This document shows positions 34,990 through 46,454 of a stretch of 64,000 nt of DNA, piece after piece. Below the pieces are notes generated by a model, which saw only the letters and a program-made list of their open reading frames with translations, had not been told where the DNA came from and did not search any database. The position numbers and the translations under genes are program-made. Numbering within the stretch: position 1 is the first letter of the stretch; each line of letters begins with the position of its first letter. Source of the stretch: Ryuthela nishihirai (lineage: Eukaryota; Arthropoda; Arachnida; Araneae; Heptathelidae); contig JAWZYU010000019.1 in assembly GCA_038380435.1 (NCBI GenBank), positions 24,639,801 through 24,703,800 of the forward strand, given 5' to 3'.

Positions 34990-35930
34990 CACTCTAAAAA
35001 CATCAGGTAAATCTAGTTAAACAATGGAATCCTCTCAAAGAAAATGTTCGAGTGACTTCGTTTACTTCAGAAAAGAACATAACCTTGTGTTCTGCTCCGA
35101 TGTAGATAGCTTGATGAATGCCCTCGGAATCAAACATGACCCTTAAGAATGGCGACTATTCATAGACTTCTCGAAATTGAGTCTCAAGGCGGTGTTGCTG
35201 CATAATGGAAATCGATTTCCATCCGTTCTGGTCGGATACGCTGAACATCAAAGAAACCTACAACAACCTAAAACAGCTGTGGAATTGTCTTCAATACAGC
35301 AAGTATGGCTGGCATCTCTGTTGTGACTTGAAGGTAATGGCTCTATTGATGGGTCTGCAGCTGAGATATACGAAGTACTGCTGTTTCTTATGTGAATGGG
35401 ACAGCCAACATCAACTTTCTACCGTTCCTACATGTCAAACTCGGTGTGATGAAAAACTTCGTAAAAGCCATGGACCAGACTGCATCAGCTTTCAAGTACT
35501 TGGCTGACAAATTCCCGCGACTCAGCGAAGTGAAAATTAAAGAAGGAAATTTTGTGGGTTCTCAAATCCGCGAGCTGTTCAGAGACCAGATGTTCGACAG
35601 CTTGCTTCAGGGTGACGAGAAAAAGGCTTAGGAAGCGTTTCGTTTGCTGTCAACTAAATTCCTTGGAAGTGTCAGGGCAGACAACTACAAGAAACTGGTT
35701 AAGACATGTTGTCTCTGTATCACACATTTGGCTGCAATATGTCCATAAATATCCACTTTCTCCATTCCCATTTAGATTTCTTCCCCGACCACTGCGACAT
35801 GGTGAACGTTTTCACCAGGACATTGCAACGACAGAGAAACGATGCCAGAGAAACTGGTCCCCTTCAATGTTGGCTGACTACTGTTAGATTCTCGCCAGAG
35901 ATGATCCTGAGCAGCTGTACAAGCGACGTC
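34990..35930 (+). pseudogene. Unnamed transposon-associated protein family, broken
   Basis: Pieces in successive frames: SDVDSLMNALGIKHDP (about 35100), LFIDFSKLSLKAVLLHNGN (about 35160), YGWHLCCDLKVMALLMGLQL (about 35300), YTKYCCFLCEWDS, KLGVMKNFVKAMDQTASAFK (about 35445), KIKEGNFVGSQIRELF (about 35535), HFLHSHLDFFPDHC (about 35755) and GERFHQDIATTEKR (about 35805). I recognise this series from repeated uncharacterised arthropod and other animal proteins that behave like transposon genes. I cannot name the superfamily. At least three frame changes and a stop after the HDP piece show it is dead. Confidence 0.7.
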
Positions 35931-35999
35931 GGAAGTAGAAGCGGAGTTTTCCCGATAGATGTTATATGTACCTATTACTCTATTATATAAGAAACTGTT

Positions 36000-36690
36000 C
36001 AGGATTTCTCAGAAATCGTATCTCATATGAGTGTTCAGCACCTTTAAATCTTTAAGAAATGGCTACTTTTATCTCAGAGGCATGATGTTTATGAAAATTT
36101 GTTGCCCAGTGTAATTAATGCATGTAATCAAAGAAGCATAATGTTAAATCTGTTGCAATTCAATATGCTGTTTACTTACGTTTCGATTATAGTGCGAAGA
36201 AATTATTAATTGTATTGTTGATTTAATACTTATTATCTTTGTATTTACATCAGTTTCTAGAATGTATCCTACGGATACTTTACATACGAAATTTATACTG
36301 ACAGGGAAAGTGTCGGTTATATCCAGCGTACGGATATTTTTACACTATCGATATCCCAAGACCCTGGTCTTATTAATTGATAAATCGAGTTTAAAAAGAA
36401 AACGAAATTTAATTTCGAGAACCCTTAGTGAATGTCACTCTTTTAAATCCGCATATAATAGTAATAGTCACCTTTCTAAACAAGGAAGCTTATGGTTTCC
36501 ATGGTTATGTGTTGTTTCGGTATTGGGATATCATTTGTCTGTCTACAAACAAAATGACTCTAAAATTGATGACTTTTTATTTCATTAGAGTAATATTCCG
36601 TAAGTAGATAATTAAAAATCCATTGGCACCCAGGGGCGAATTCAAGGGATCCAAAAGTAGCCATCTATCCACCATTTGAAAATAATAAAT
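36000..36690 (+). repeat. Unclassified dispersed repeat DR-A, copy 2
   Basis: Same sequence family and orientation as 4015-4640. It follows the broken transposon gene almost directly, which suggests it is that transposon's 3' non-coding part. Confidence 0.7.
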
Positions 36691-37922
36691 GATATGCTAT
36701 GGACTCAAGGCAGTGGAAGTGTGGGTAATTTATAGATGAGTCTAGATTTACTTTATAGAGTGATTCAGGATGTACAACCATCTGATAGGAAAGAGAGAGA
36801 ATTTTCTCACCCATCTATCATAATTCAAATGTGACATCTATGGTCATGGCTGGGCAGATTTTCCTTTGCGTCTATAGACCGACATCCAAGTGCTTTCAAG
36901 GACAACTTGTCAAACAAGATCTCGCATACGAGTCATATGGATGCGGCGTTTCTATGACCCCTATACTACATCTTATCCGAATGTAATGAGAGAAATATTC
37001 ACTTACAAGACGATAATGGGTCACCTGATCGAACAATATATCTAGAGTTGTCTGCTCTGCAGTTGGACAATTATGTCCGAATGCTCGCATTTGTTACTTC
37101 TGTGTACACGATTTTTAAAGGAAAAAAGTCAACTATAGCTATACGCAATTCAATTTAATTTTATTTCAAAAGTATTATCACTTTCTCTGAACTTTTTCTT
37201 TTCTTCAAGTAACAGTTCTCGTTAATTATGATGATTAATTGTTTTTTTTTCTTCTTGAAACTCTGTTGCTACAAGACACGATTTTTATATCAGGATCAGA
37301 AAATTGGTATTATAGCAATCTTTGTTATGATATTTGAAATTTATTATATTTGAATTTATTTATGATATTTAATTTACTAAATGTTTTTACTACTGTTATA
37401 AAAATTCATTATACTGTATACACTGTATATTTTCGTGAACCACGCACCATTGTGTGAGACCGTGTAAGAATATATGAAATGTATATGTGAAATATATAAC
37501 TTGTCTATACAACGGGAATAAATGTCTATCTCTCCATCTATTTCCAATACCAAAGTTGTCCCCTTTCTCACGAGGCAGGTTGCGCATACTCAAATCTTTA
37601 AATTCACAAATTAAAAAGACCGTCTTCTCAGAAAATAATTCAGTGGGCGTGGAGGAGGGGGATGTTAGCAGAGAGAAATTTCTATTCTGGCACAGTTTGG
37701 ACTAGAAATTGGGAACCACAGAGTTCGAGCCTGTCATGCTACAGACTGAGCCATACCCCACCTTAGAGTACAGTAAAGTCCTTGGATAGTAATATTTAAA
37801 TTATTAAGAGCACTAAAATGATGACATTTGACTTTCTGCTTTCGAAAAATCAAGTTAGCTTTATTTGGCAATCGTAACTTTTGTTGGAATTAAATTTGTG
37901 TGAGTAACGGAGAATCAAACAT
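36691..37922. other. No gene recognised; short shared repeat near 36765
   Basis: About 36765-36835 (gagtgattcaggatgtacaa and following) matches 60583-60655 with scattered changes. A tRNA-like scrap (cagagttcgagcctgtc) lies near 37719. No gene seen. Confidence 0.4.
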
Positions 37923-37935
37923 CTCCCTGTACTGG

Positions 37936-38325
37936 GGCGGGGGTGGCTCAGTCGGTAGCGCGACAGGCTCGTAATCTGTAGTTCCCAGGTTCGAGTCCCA
38001 GCTGGGTCAGCGTTGTTGAGATTTATCTCCGAAAAATTCCCTGCCCTGCCCACGGTCAGTAGGGGACACCGATGAGCTTGGAGAGGCCGCCATCCGTCGG
38101 ATGGGACGGTAAGCCGTGGCCCCGTGTACGGGAGAGCCATACCCTGTGCACGTTAAAGAACACGCTGGATGGCCTTGACAGGAGGCTACCATCTGTCTCC
38201 CAACAGCTGTTCCAGTGGGTCCCCTCCCCCAACCTTCTCTGAGCCTACGGGGTCCATGTGACCTGGCCATTTAGCCCATGGTGTGCAAAAAAGTGCCGCT
38301 CAGAGGTAAAATAACCTAACCCTAA
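37936..38325 (+). mobile_element. SINE-A, intact with perfect 13-bp duplication
   Basis: The best reference copy. Flanking ctccctgtactgg is identical at 37923-37935 and 38326-38338. Head tggctcagtcggtagcgcg, B-box aggttcgagtcc, body gatgggacggtaagccgtgg and gcacgttaaagaacacgctg, tail gaggtaaaataacctaaccc. Perfect duplications imply a recent insertion. Confidence 0.95.
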
Positions 38326-38338
38326 CTCCCTGTACTGG

Positions 38339-39280
38339 ATTTTCATCTGGGATTCTTTCTTAGCATTGGAATATTTAAGCCCTTTACATTTCTTCAGTCT
38401 TTCTCTTATTACGAAGTATACTTTGAAATAAATCTTAATACCTTTCACTGCAAATTCAATAATTCTTTACGTTACGGTAAAACGACGTTAATATTGATTT
38501 CCTCGTTAACTTTGGTCGTACCGTTAGAAGAAAATTAGTCACAGATATATATAAGAGTATTGAAAACCTTCAGCATACAGAGGTCCACTGAGTTATACTT
38601 CAGTGGTGTTAACTACACTACGAATACAAATAGTATGGAAAAAAGGAGTATCAACTAAACACATGTAGTATAGTTAAAAAGGTAGGTGAAGAAAAGTAGG
38701 TTAAAAAAGTAGGTTGGAAAATATGAATTCAATTTTTTCAGTGCATTAAAACACCTAATTTCTTTTACCATGAACAGTGTTACGTTTAAAGAGAAGTGTA
38801 ACCAGAAATTTGAAACGGGAGAGGTTCTCTTGTACCAGGTGACGATTAGTTGCAGAAAAGTGAGCGAAGCAGTTGAAATTTTTGCATGCTGAAAAAATAA
38901 AATGAAAGTTTTTTTTTTTTACAAGCATATCTGTAAATTTCTGCAGGGGAGGTTTGAACTCCCAAAACTGCCCCGTACATACTCTCCTGCCAACGAGTAA
39001 CTATATATTTTGCTCTTATACAATTGTTTTCGTGCTTCATATTTAAATTTCACTTTTGTTGATTAATTTTCCTATTGTGCTTGCTAGCCAATTTTGTCTA
39101 ATTTCGAACTAAATGGTTCTTAGGAATAGAAATGGCGATGTCTAGAAATTCATAGTGTTTAATATCGGTTAAAATCTATTAATAAATTACGTAACTAGTT
39201 CTCTATCTGGTGTAGTGATAACCATATCTAAAGAAGTCGATATTGTACGTAATTTCAAAGCCAAGTGAAGTGCCTTAGTA
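38339..39280. other. AT-rich; one tRNA-like scrap
   Basis: gaggtttgaactcccaaa near 38950 is a reversed B-box-like piece, perhaps a SINE-C remnant. No gene seen. Confidence 0.35.
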
Positions 39281-40069
39281 CAGTGGTTCCCATTTGGCGA
39301 TTCTCGACCATGGTCCAAGGGGTTCGCGCTAAAAGTTCGGTAATGGCGCCTTAAGCACTAAAGAATTGTCCAATTATGTTTAAAATATATTTTTCTCTGC
39401 GATAGCTAGCATGTATATTTTTGAAGCATTATAAGTTTGTTTCTTCAGCGATTCGAAACTATCACAAACGTCTGCAGAACAAACCTTTATTCAAATAAAA
39501 AAATCTAACATCGAAATTAAGTTTACATATGATTATTGTATTATTTTAAACATCTTCCAAGTTGTAACTTATTTCATTAGAAATGTTATAAAAAATAAAA
39601 ATAAATACCCCCTCAAGCAGCTGCTTGCCACAGAGGTCTGACAGGAGCCTGTCAGTTTATATGCCATAGTAGAAGATCTGAGAGGATGGCAGGACCTCAG
39701 CAGAAAAACGACACAAACAGCCATGCCTAATCCGGGGCTCGAACCCAGGTCCCTTAGATTAGTAGCCAAGCGTGCTAAACACTCGGCCACGGGACGGCAG
39801 AAATGTCATAGATATTAAATATAATATATTCAACAATATTTGTGCAATATAGAAATTTAATATGAAGTGTTTCAGATAAATTATTTTATAATTACAATTT
39901 TTATATTTAGACTCGAAATCTTAGAGATTTCCTATTCATGGGTAGTAAAATTTTATAATGTAAATTCTAATTTGGAGCTTTTTTTATTCATTACTACCCT
40001 GAGGGACCGTAACATTTTTTTTTTTTGGTTGAAAGGGGTTCACGGAACAAAAAGCGTTATGAACCACTG
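39281..40069. mobile_element. hAT-type non-autonomous element with nested SINE
   Basis: Left end CAGTGGTTCCC and right end GAACCACTG are inverted (CAGTGGTTC shared). Inside each end come ggggttcgcg and ggggttcacgg in matching places. The 8-bp flanks ccttagta (39273-39280) and ctctagtg (40070-40077) agree at five of eight positions, as for an old hAT duplication. The ends resemble Charlie-type hATs. No transposase is encoded. Confidence 0.75.
39591..39798 (-). mobile_element. SINE-B, full copy nested in hAT element
   Basis: On the minus strand the head is gtggccgagtgtttagcacg, followed by a B-box gggttcgagccccgg. The body has gtcgtttttctgctgagg and gcaagcagctgcttgagggg, and it ends in an AT-rich tail. 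Target duplication agaaatgttata (39579-39590) and agaaatgtcata (39799-39810). The head resembles a Ser/Leu-type tRNA. Confidence 0.85.
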
Positions 40070-40077
40070 CTCTAGTG

Positions 40078-41409
40078 TAAGCTTTTCTATGTTGAATGAG
40101 ACACCACCATAATTCTGATAGAAAATCTAGGCAAGGAACGTACGTACTGCAGCAGATAGTTAGAAATAAATAATTTCAAAAGGTTGTTACCTGCGTTCAA
40201 TTTAGAATATTTTTGTAATCTTATAATTTATACATCTAATAATTAGCTAAACTATTACTCTTACAATACTACACGACTTTTCCACTTAAAGGTGGTGAAC
40301 AAAATATGGGCCCTTACCGACTATATTCACTCTCGGCAGGGTTGCACACTGCCAACGAAACTGTATTCACTTGAATACTAACGTGCACTTTGAAACAATG
40401 TCCAGATGCAGCTGAAGGGGTGAAAATGCTGAATAGTTCTCGGGGTTGTTCACTACAAGAGTGGATATTTCACTAGATCCTGGCTAACAGGTCCTTCTGC
40501 GGGTCTAACTAAGGCACTGAATTATCGACCTGCAAACTGCTTTAACTTTAAGAAACGACAAATTTCGAATTATGCTTTTGTCGTTTTATAAATTTTGCAT
40601 ACCCAATAAAAGAAGTGGGACTTTATCCGCTTGGACAGATAGAGCTTCCGAGTCGTAGAAGCTATCCCACTTCTTTTATTTTGGGGAGGGGAATTCTGAG
40701 GTAGCGCAAGTGTCAGAGAGGATGGCTATCTAGCGAAAGCCCCAATAATGACGGCGATTCTGGACAGCCCTCTCACAAACTTGGCTGACTGGGAAGTTGC
40801 ATTGGAGTGAGAGTTTCTATCATCCTAACAAGATGAAGGTCTCAAGTGTTGTCTGCTGAGTAGAGTTGTCGGTACTTAAAGTTGAAAGGACTTGTTCTAG
40901 CTCTCCTGGAAAATATTCTGTATGTCGATGCTTTCACTCAGGAAGCTCCCAGAAATGCGTTCTACCCCGCCACTTTAAGTTGTACTAGCGAGGCACTCAC
41001 CACTGAATGGCACCTTCCTGCTTCCCAAAATTCAGATCAACTCTAAATGATGATCGACAAGCTGGTCTGCCTAATTTATACGGCCCACCACCGCCACCTG
41101 GCTTATTAGGGGTTGGAATGAACCTTTTATGCTCGAGGGGTGGTGTACCTAAGAAACTGGCATCTCAGTGTATAATATATATTTTTGATTTTGTTCCTAT
41201 TCTGTACCGGTTACTGACATTCTCAAAGGGGATAACAGCTCCTGTAACGAACTGAAATGGATACCTCTCACGTTGTATACATTTGAATCATAGTATTGCC
41301 AGAAGCAATAATATTATAAGTTTTATTATCCGTGGCACATAGATTACATTTATCGCCCTTTTTCACCACTCGTTTCATGGCACTTCACACACTTCCTCTC
41401 TTTTCTTTG
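40078..41409. other. Unassigned region of mixed composition
   Basis: Between 40290 and 41290 GC content is higher than around it, and a long stem-loop sits at 40605-40680. No coding motif recognised. It could be a retroelement LTR or leader, but I found no paired copy. Confidence 0.3.
40605..40680. other. Perfect 16-bp stem with nested hairpin
   Basis: AATAAAAGAAGTGGGA (40605-40620) is the exact reverse complement of 40665-40680. Within the loop, AGCTTC (40643-40648) pairs with GAAGCT (40658-40663). The outer arm contains AATAAA. Confidence 0.8.
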
Positions 41410-41515
41410 CGCTTGGCTACTGAGCTAAGTGACCTGGGTTCGAGCCTCGGATAAGGTATGGACCTTTGTGGCAAACAGCTGCTTGAGGGGATATTTATTT
41501 TTATTCATTTATTTC
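41410..41515 (+). mobile_element. SINE-B fragment
   Basis: acctgggttcgagcctcgga then jumps to ggacctttgtggcaaacag and ctgcttgaggggatatttat. The middle of SINE-B is deleted. Confidence 0.65.
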
Positions 41516-41611
41516 ATTTCTTGGTTTATTTTATTGAAAATTACTTCGAATATTACTAAATGGAACTTTTATTCGTACTTATTAGAATACTGCAATGTTT
41601 TTAGTTTATTA

Positions 41612-41690
41612 ATCATCATCACCATCAACAACATGATGATCATCAAGCAGCCATGGGCTACAGAGGTCCAACCACAAATTTAATTCTCCA
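41612..41690 (-). mobile_element. RTE LINE 3' tip
   Basis: cagccatgggctacagagg and tccaaccac preceded by a degenerate (atc)n run is the reversed end of the RTE family. Only about 50 bp of element remains. Confidence 0.7.
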
Positions 41691-42487
41691 AATCACTACT
41701 GCATAATTCAAATAAATCATGCTTGGATTTATCCCTCTGAATACTTTACGTACAAGAATTTAAGTGGAATTTCTTAATTATCATCAGCGAAATATCAAAT
41801 TGGAGCAGGATACGAAAGCGTAACTTTGAAAGGTGGACGAAGTTATTAAACTCCATATTGAGCCATTCACTAACGATGAACTTCAGGATTTTTTTTAAAG
41901 GAAGTAGGTACTTTCCTACACAAAGGACGGAGATAACCTAAAAGCGATATTGGTTTGTCGTGGTTTCTCATGCAACATAGAAACAGTTACAGAAAGACAA
42001 GCTCCGCTGGTCTTAGTAGTGAGGTACGCTAACCACTAGGCCAGGTAGGGTCGTAGGATTCAGAATTCAATGCTGTTTTTGAAGAAAAACAAGAGTCTGA
42101 ACCAGAAATAGTGTTGGCATTTAAACTTTTAGATGAAGCCCTTTCACTGTGCAATAAACGCATGGATTTGTTGAAGCATGATATTTATTGATATTTAATG
42201 ACTGGTTGCCATAAGACGATGTTGTGACCAGTTAATGGAATACTAGAAATGAATATTAGGCACAAAATAGAACCAAGCAACACAAACAAGCTAGTTTCGT
42301 TCCTTATTAAGAAAAACTGTAAAATTAATTATATACATGATTATGCATTTATGTGTATATGCATAATTATGCATTATTTCAATAAATATTGTGAATTATA
42401 ATTATTTTTGTTGAAATTAAACATCCATTACAAAACCAAGAAAAGGAAAAAAGATCAATAAGATACGCAAAAATACAAAGAAATAAA
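41691..42487. other. AT-rich; no gene
   Basis: A tRNA-like scrap (gtacgctaaccactaggcc) near 42024 is probably SINE-derived. Nothing else seen. Confidence 0.35.
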
Positions 42488-42560
42488 AATCCCCTCGTTT
42501 TACACGGAGATTCGTTTAACGATGGTCTTTCCGGAACTCATCTCCTTCATTAAATGAGGG
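42488..42560. repeat. Tigger-like end folded as hairpin
   Basis: ccccctcgttttacacgg-like left arm (cccctcgttttacacggag) and right arm catctccttcattaaatgag can pair imperfectly. The sequence resembles Tigger-type termini. It lies just before LINE copy D. Confidence 0.45.
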
Positions 42561-42561
42561 T

Positions 42562-44385
42562 TGTCACATGGCTGACTGAAAATTTGAATATTTTTTATGA
42601 TAAAGGCGTTGTTCCTAAGTATTTTACTAGAGCTATCATAGTCCCAATTTTTAAAAAAAGGTGATCGCAGTTCTTGTGATAATTATAGGGGAATTAGTTT
42701 ACTTCCTGTTCCAGGAAAAGTTCTTTGCATGATTATACTTAATAGAATTAAGAATTTGGTTGATGGACAACTGCGTGATGACCAGTATGGATTCAGAAGT
42801 GGTAGGGGATGTATTGATCAAACATTTTCACTTAGGCAGATTCTTGAGAAATGTTTAGAGTTTGAGAAACCTGTGGTTGCTAATTTTATAGAATTCAAAA
42901 AGACTTTTGACTCTGTTGATCGACATACTTTGTGGTTGATTGTTAGATGATATGGAATACCTGATAAGTTAGTTAGTGTAATGGGAGCTCTCTATAATAA
43001 CACCGAGTCGTGTTTGAGAGTTGGTACGTCTTGCAGCGATTGGTTCAGCATTGCTAGTGGAGTTACACAAAGGTGTATTTTGTCTACTTTTCTCTTTAGG
43101 TTGGTTATTGATTCTTAATGCGAAATTCTTTGCAAGGGAAATATTTTGGCCTTAAATGGTCTAGAGATTTCAAAATTTCTGATTTAGATTATGCCGATGA
43201 TTTGGCCCTGTTAGCTAATGATGTTGATGAGATGAATTCGTTCATAAGGGCTGTTGATGAGACTGGTACTAGAGTAGTTTTGGTGATAAACAGAGAAAAA
43301 ACTAAAGTGATGAAAATTGTTCAGCCAGATAGTGCCTCAGTTGCCTTGAATGGCTGCACTCTTGATCAAGTGTCTCAGTTTTATTATCTTGGGAGCTATG
43401 TAACAGATATTGGTGATGTGCGGCATGAGATAAATAGAATAGGGATTGCCGCTGGGACTTTTAAGAATCTATAGAGTGTGGAAAAATAGGCGTATACACC
43501 TAAAGACTAAAATTAGACTGTACAATAGTTTCGTTCTTTCTAAGGTTAGTTATGGTAGCGAAACATGGATCCTTCATAAGCACGATTAGAAACTTGATGC
43601 CTTTGATTCTTGATGCTTACGCAGTATCTTGGGCATTATGTGATTTGACTTTGTAAGTAATGATGAGGTTATAGGAAGGAGTCATCAACCTCCTTTGAGC
43701 AGCATATTGTGCAGAGAGAGACTGCGTTGGTTTGGCCATTTTGCCCCTATGCATAGCTGCAGGTTCGTAAAGAGGATTCTGAACAGTGTACGTAAGGGTA
43801 TCAGAAAAAGGAGGATGCCTAGGATGCGATGGGCAGACAATGTGAAACAGGACCTTGCTAAAATTGGCCTAAGGTGGCCAAATGCAGCAGCTGTAGCTCA
43901 AAAGAGACACGTCTGGAGAGGACAATTACACAATCTGGGTTGGATTGGGTTGTTTTACCTCCGAGTGGCACTTTTGTGCACACCATGGGCTTAATGGCCA
44001 GGTCACATGGACCCCAAAGACTAAGAGTAGGTTTGGGGAGCGGACCCACTGAAATAGCTGTTGGGAGGCAGATGGCTGCCTCCCGTCAAGCCCATCCAGC
44101 GTGTTCTTTAAGTGCACAGAGTATGGCTTTCCCGCACACGGGGCCAAGGCTTAACGTCTCATCCGACGGACGATGGCCTTTTCAGCCCATCGGGTGTCCC
44201 CTACTGACTGGGGGCAGGGTGGGAAATTTTGCGGAGATAAATCTCAACGCCGAAGAACTAGCTGAGACTCGAACCTGAGAACTACAGATTACGAGCCTGG
44301 CGCGCCACCGACTGAGATAGCCCCATCCCCCTACACAGTCTGGTTGGAATTCCTTAGCCCATGGCTGCATGAGGATTTTGTATAT
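42562..44385 (+). mobile_element. RTE LINE copy D, degenerate, with nested SINE
   Basis: Begins in the reverse transcriptase (equivalent to about residue 288 of copy B) and ends accatgg-like cccatggctgcatgagg near 44375. Frame pieces: NRIKNLVDGQLRDDQYGFRS (from 42735), FDSVDRHTLW, a stop at 42948, then LDYADDLALLAND (about 43180). At 43472 the Trp codon of copy B is TAG. Further breaks lie near 43587 and 43620. It is read on the plus strand, unlike copies B and C. Confidence 0.85.
43939..44332 (-). mobile_element. SINE-A nested in RTE copy D
   Basis: Full SINE-A, reversed, from gttggattgggttgtttt to the head ccgactgagatagcccca. The LINE sequence acacaatctgg (43928-43938) is repeated as acacagtctgg (44333-44343) on the other side, and LINE codons continue across the insert. 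Confidence 0.9.
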
Positions 44386-44394
44386 ATGTATTTA

Positions 44395-44525
44395 CCTGTA
44401 TTACTCTCCCGCACACGGGGCCACGGCTTAACGTCCCATCCGACGGACGGCGGCCTTTCCAAGCCCATCTGGTGTCCCCTACTGACCGTGGGCAGGGTGG
44501 GGAATTTTGCGGAGATAAACTGAGT
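44395..44525 (-). mobile_element. SINE-A central fragment, reversed
   Basis: ctcccgcacacggggccacgg, aacgtcccatccgacgg and ggggaattttgcggagataa are the reversed middle of SINE-A, missing both head and tail. It lies between LINE copies D and E. Confidence 0.8.
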
Positions 44526-44915
44526 ATAGGGAAAAAAGAGCTTGGCCTCTGAATGGAAATCAGTTTTTCAGGTTGGACACTGAAAGGGTTAAAAGGGTCA
44601 ACACGATTATTTGAGTGATAAGGCTACGGAATTTATTTCTGAAAGGAGGAAGGGCAGGAATAATATGAATAAAGACCCTACTAGTCCTAACAGACGGCAT
44701 TACAATGAGCTTAATAAACATGTAAAGGTTCAGTTAACAGCTGATAAGAATCTTTGGCTTGATAGCTTTGCTGACAAAGCAAATGAAGTAGTTAGACAGC
44801 ACATCATCAGGGAATTGTACCAGATAGTGTTTTGTATGGGAAGAAACAGGCAGGCACACAGGGATTGAGAGAAAAACATGGTAAGGTAAAGATCTTGTGA
44901 TGGCTAGTTGGGCTG

Positions 44916-45305
44916 GGTTGTTTTACCACTGAGCGGCACTTTTTTGCACACCATAGGCTAAATGGCCAGGTCACAATGACCCCGAGGGCTGAGAGAAGGT
45001 TGGGAGAGGGGACCCACTGGAACAGCTGTTGGGAGACAGATGGTAGTCTCCCGTCAAGGCCAACCAATGTGTGTGGATAAAACACTTCTTTAAGTTCTTT
45101 AACGTACACAGGGTATGGCTCTCTCACACACGAGGAGCCACAGCTTAACGTCCCATCCGAGTCCATCGGTGTCCCCTACTGACCGTGAGCAGAGTGGGGA
45201 GTTTTGCGAAGATAAATCTCAAGGCTGACCCAGCTGGGACTCGAACCTGGGAACTGCAGATTACGAGCCTGACTACACACTACCGACTGGGCCACCCTCA
45301 CCCCA
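44916..45305 (-). mobile_element. SINE-A nested in RTE copy E
   Basis: Reversed full copy from ggttgttttaccactgag to the head accgactgggccaccctcac. LINE DNA ctagttgggctg (44904-44915) recurs as ctaattgagctg (45306-45317). A 12-bp insert-specific run (gtgtggataaaacacttctt) near 45070 is absent from other SINE-A copies. Confidence 0.9.
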
Positions 45306-46454
45306 CTAATTGAGCTGAGCATTTCAGAAATGTTATGTGATTATTTCTACTCTCTTTGTTTGAAATGAGGATACATTACTGACTTTAATGTTGATCCTAT
45401 ATCACATTCTGAAGTTGCTTTGGCTATCTCTAAATTAAAACTACATAAATCCCCATGGGATGAAATCATCAATGATTTGCTGGTGATTTTATCCACCCCT
45501 GGGGATTAGAGTGAAATGCTTCGAGCTAGGAACATTTGTGTTGTCGCATGGCTGACTGAAATTTTGAATATATTTATGGTAAAGGTGTTTTTCCTAAGGA
45601 TTTTACTAGAGCTATTATTATCACTATTTTTTTTAAAAAAGGTGATCGTAGTTTTTGATAATTATTGGGGAATTAGTTTACTTCTGTTCCACGTCAAGAT
45701 CTTTGCATGATTATACTTAATAGAATCAAGAATTTGGTTGATGGACAACTGGATGAATAACAATGTGGATTCAGATGTGGTACGGATGTATAAATTCACT
45801 TAGGCAGATCCTTGAGCTTTGTAAATTTCAAAAAGGCTTTCGACTCTTGATAGACATAATTTGTGGTTGACCGTTAGGTCATTTTTGAATACCAGACAAG
45901 TTAGTTAGCATAATAACACTGAGTCGTGTGCGAGAGTTGGTAAGGCTTGTAGCCGTTGGTTTAGCACTGCTAGTGGAGTTAAGGCAAAGGTTCATTTTGG
46001 CTCCTTTTCTCTTTAGTTTGGTTATTGGATTATGTTATGAAAAATTAACTTCAAGGGGAAGATTTTGAGCTTAAATGGTCTAGAGGTTTCAAAATTTGTG
46101 ATTTAGATTATGCCATTGATTTGGCCCTGTTCGATAATGATGTTGATGAGATAAATTCTTTCATTAGGGATTATATTAGGGATTATAATAAACTCAAACA
46201 ACAAATTAAGGCCTCTATCAAACATAAACTTAATAGAATAGGTCTGCGATAGAGAAAAAAACTAAAGTGATGAAAATTTGTCAGGTAGATGGTGATTCAA
46301 TTGCTTTATATCGCTGGCCTCTTGAGCAAGTGTCTCAGTTAAATTAATCTTGGGAGCTATGTAACAGATACTGGTGATGTGCGGCATGAGATAAATAGAA
46401 GAATAGGGATTGCCTCTGGGACTTTCTACAATCTATGGAGTGTGGAAAAAAGAT

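Noticed and set aside
37946..38010. Possible tRNA gene at the SINE-A head
   Set aside because: Repeated at many sites with an identical downstream body and target duplications, so it is retroposon-derived.
40290..41290. Solo LTR of a retrotransposon
   Set aside because: No TG...CA ends with target duplication and no second copy in the window.
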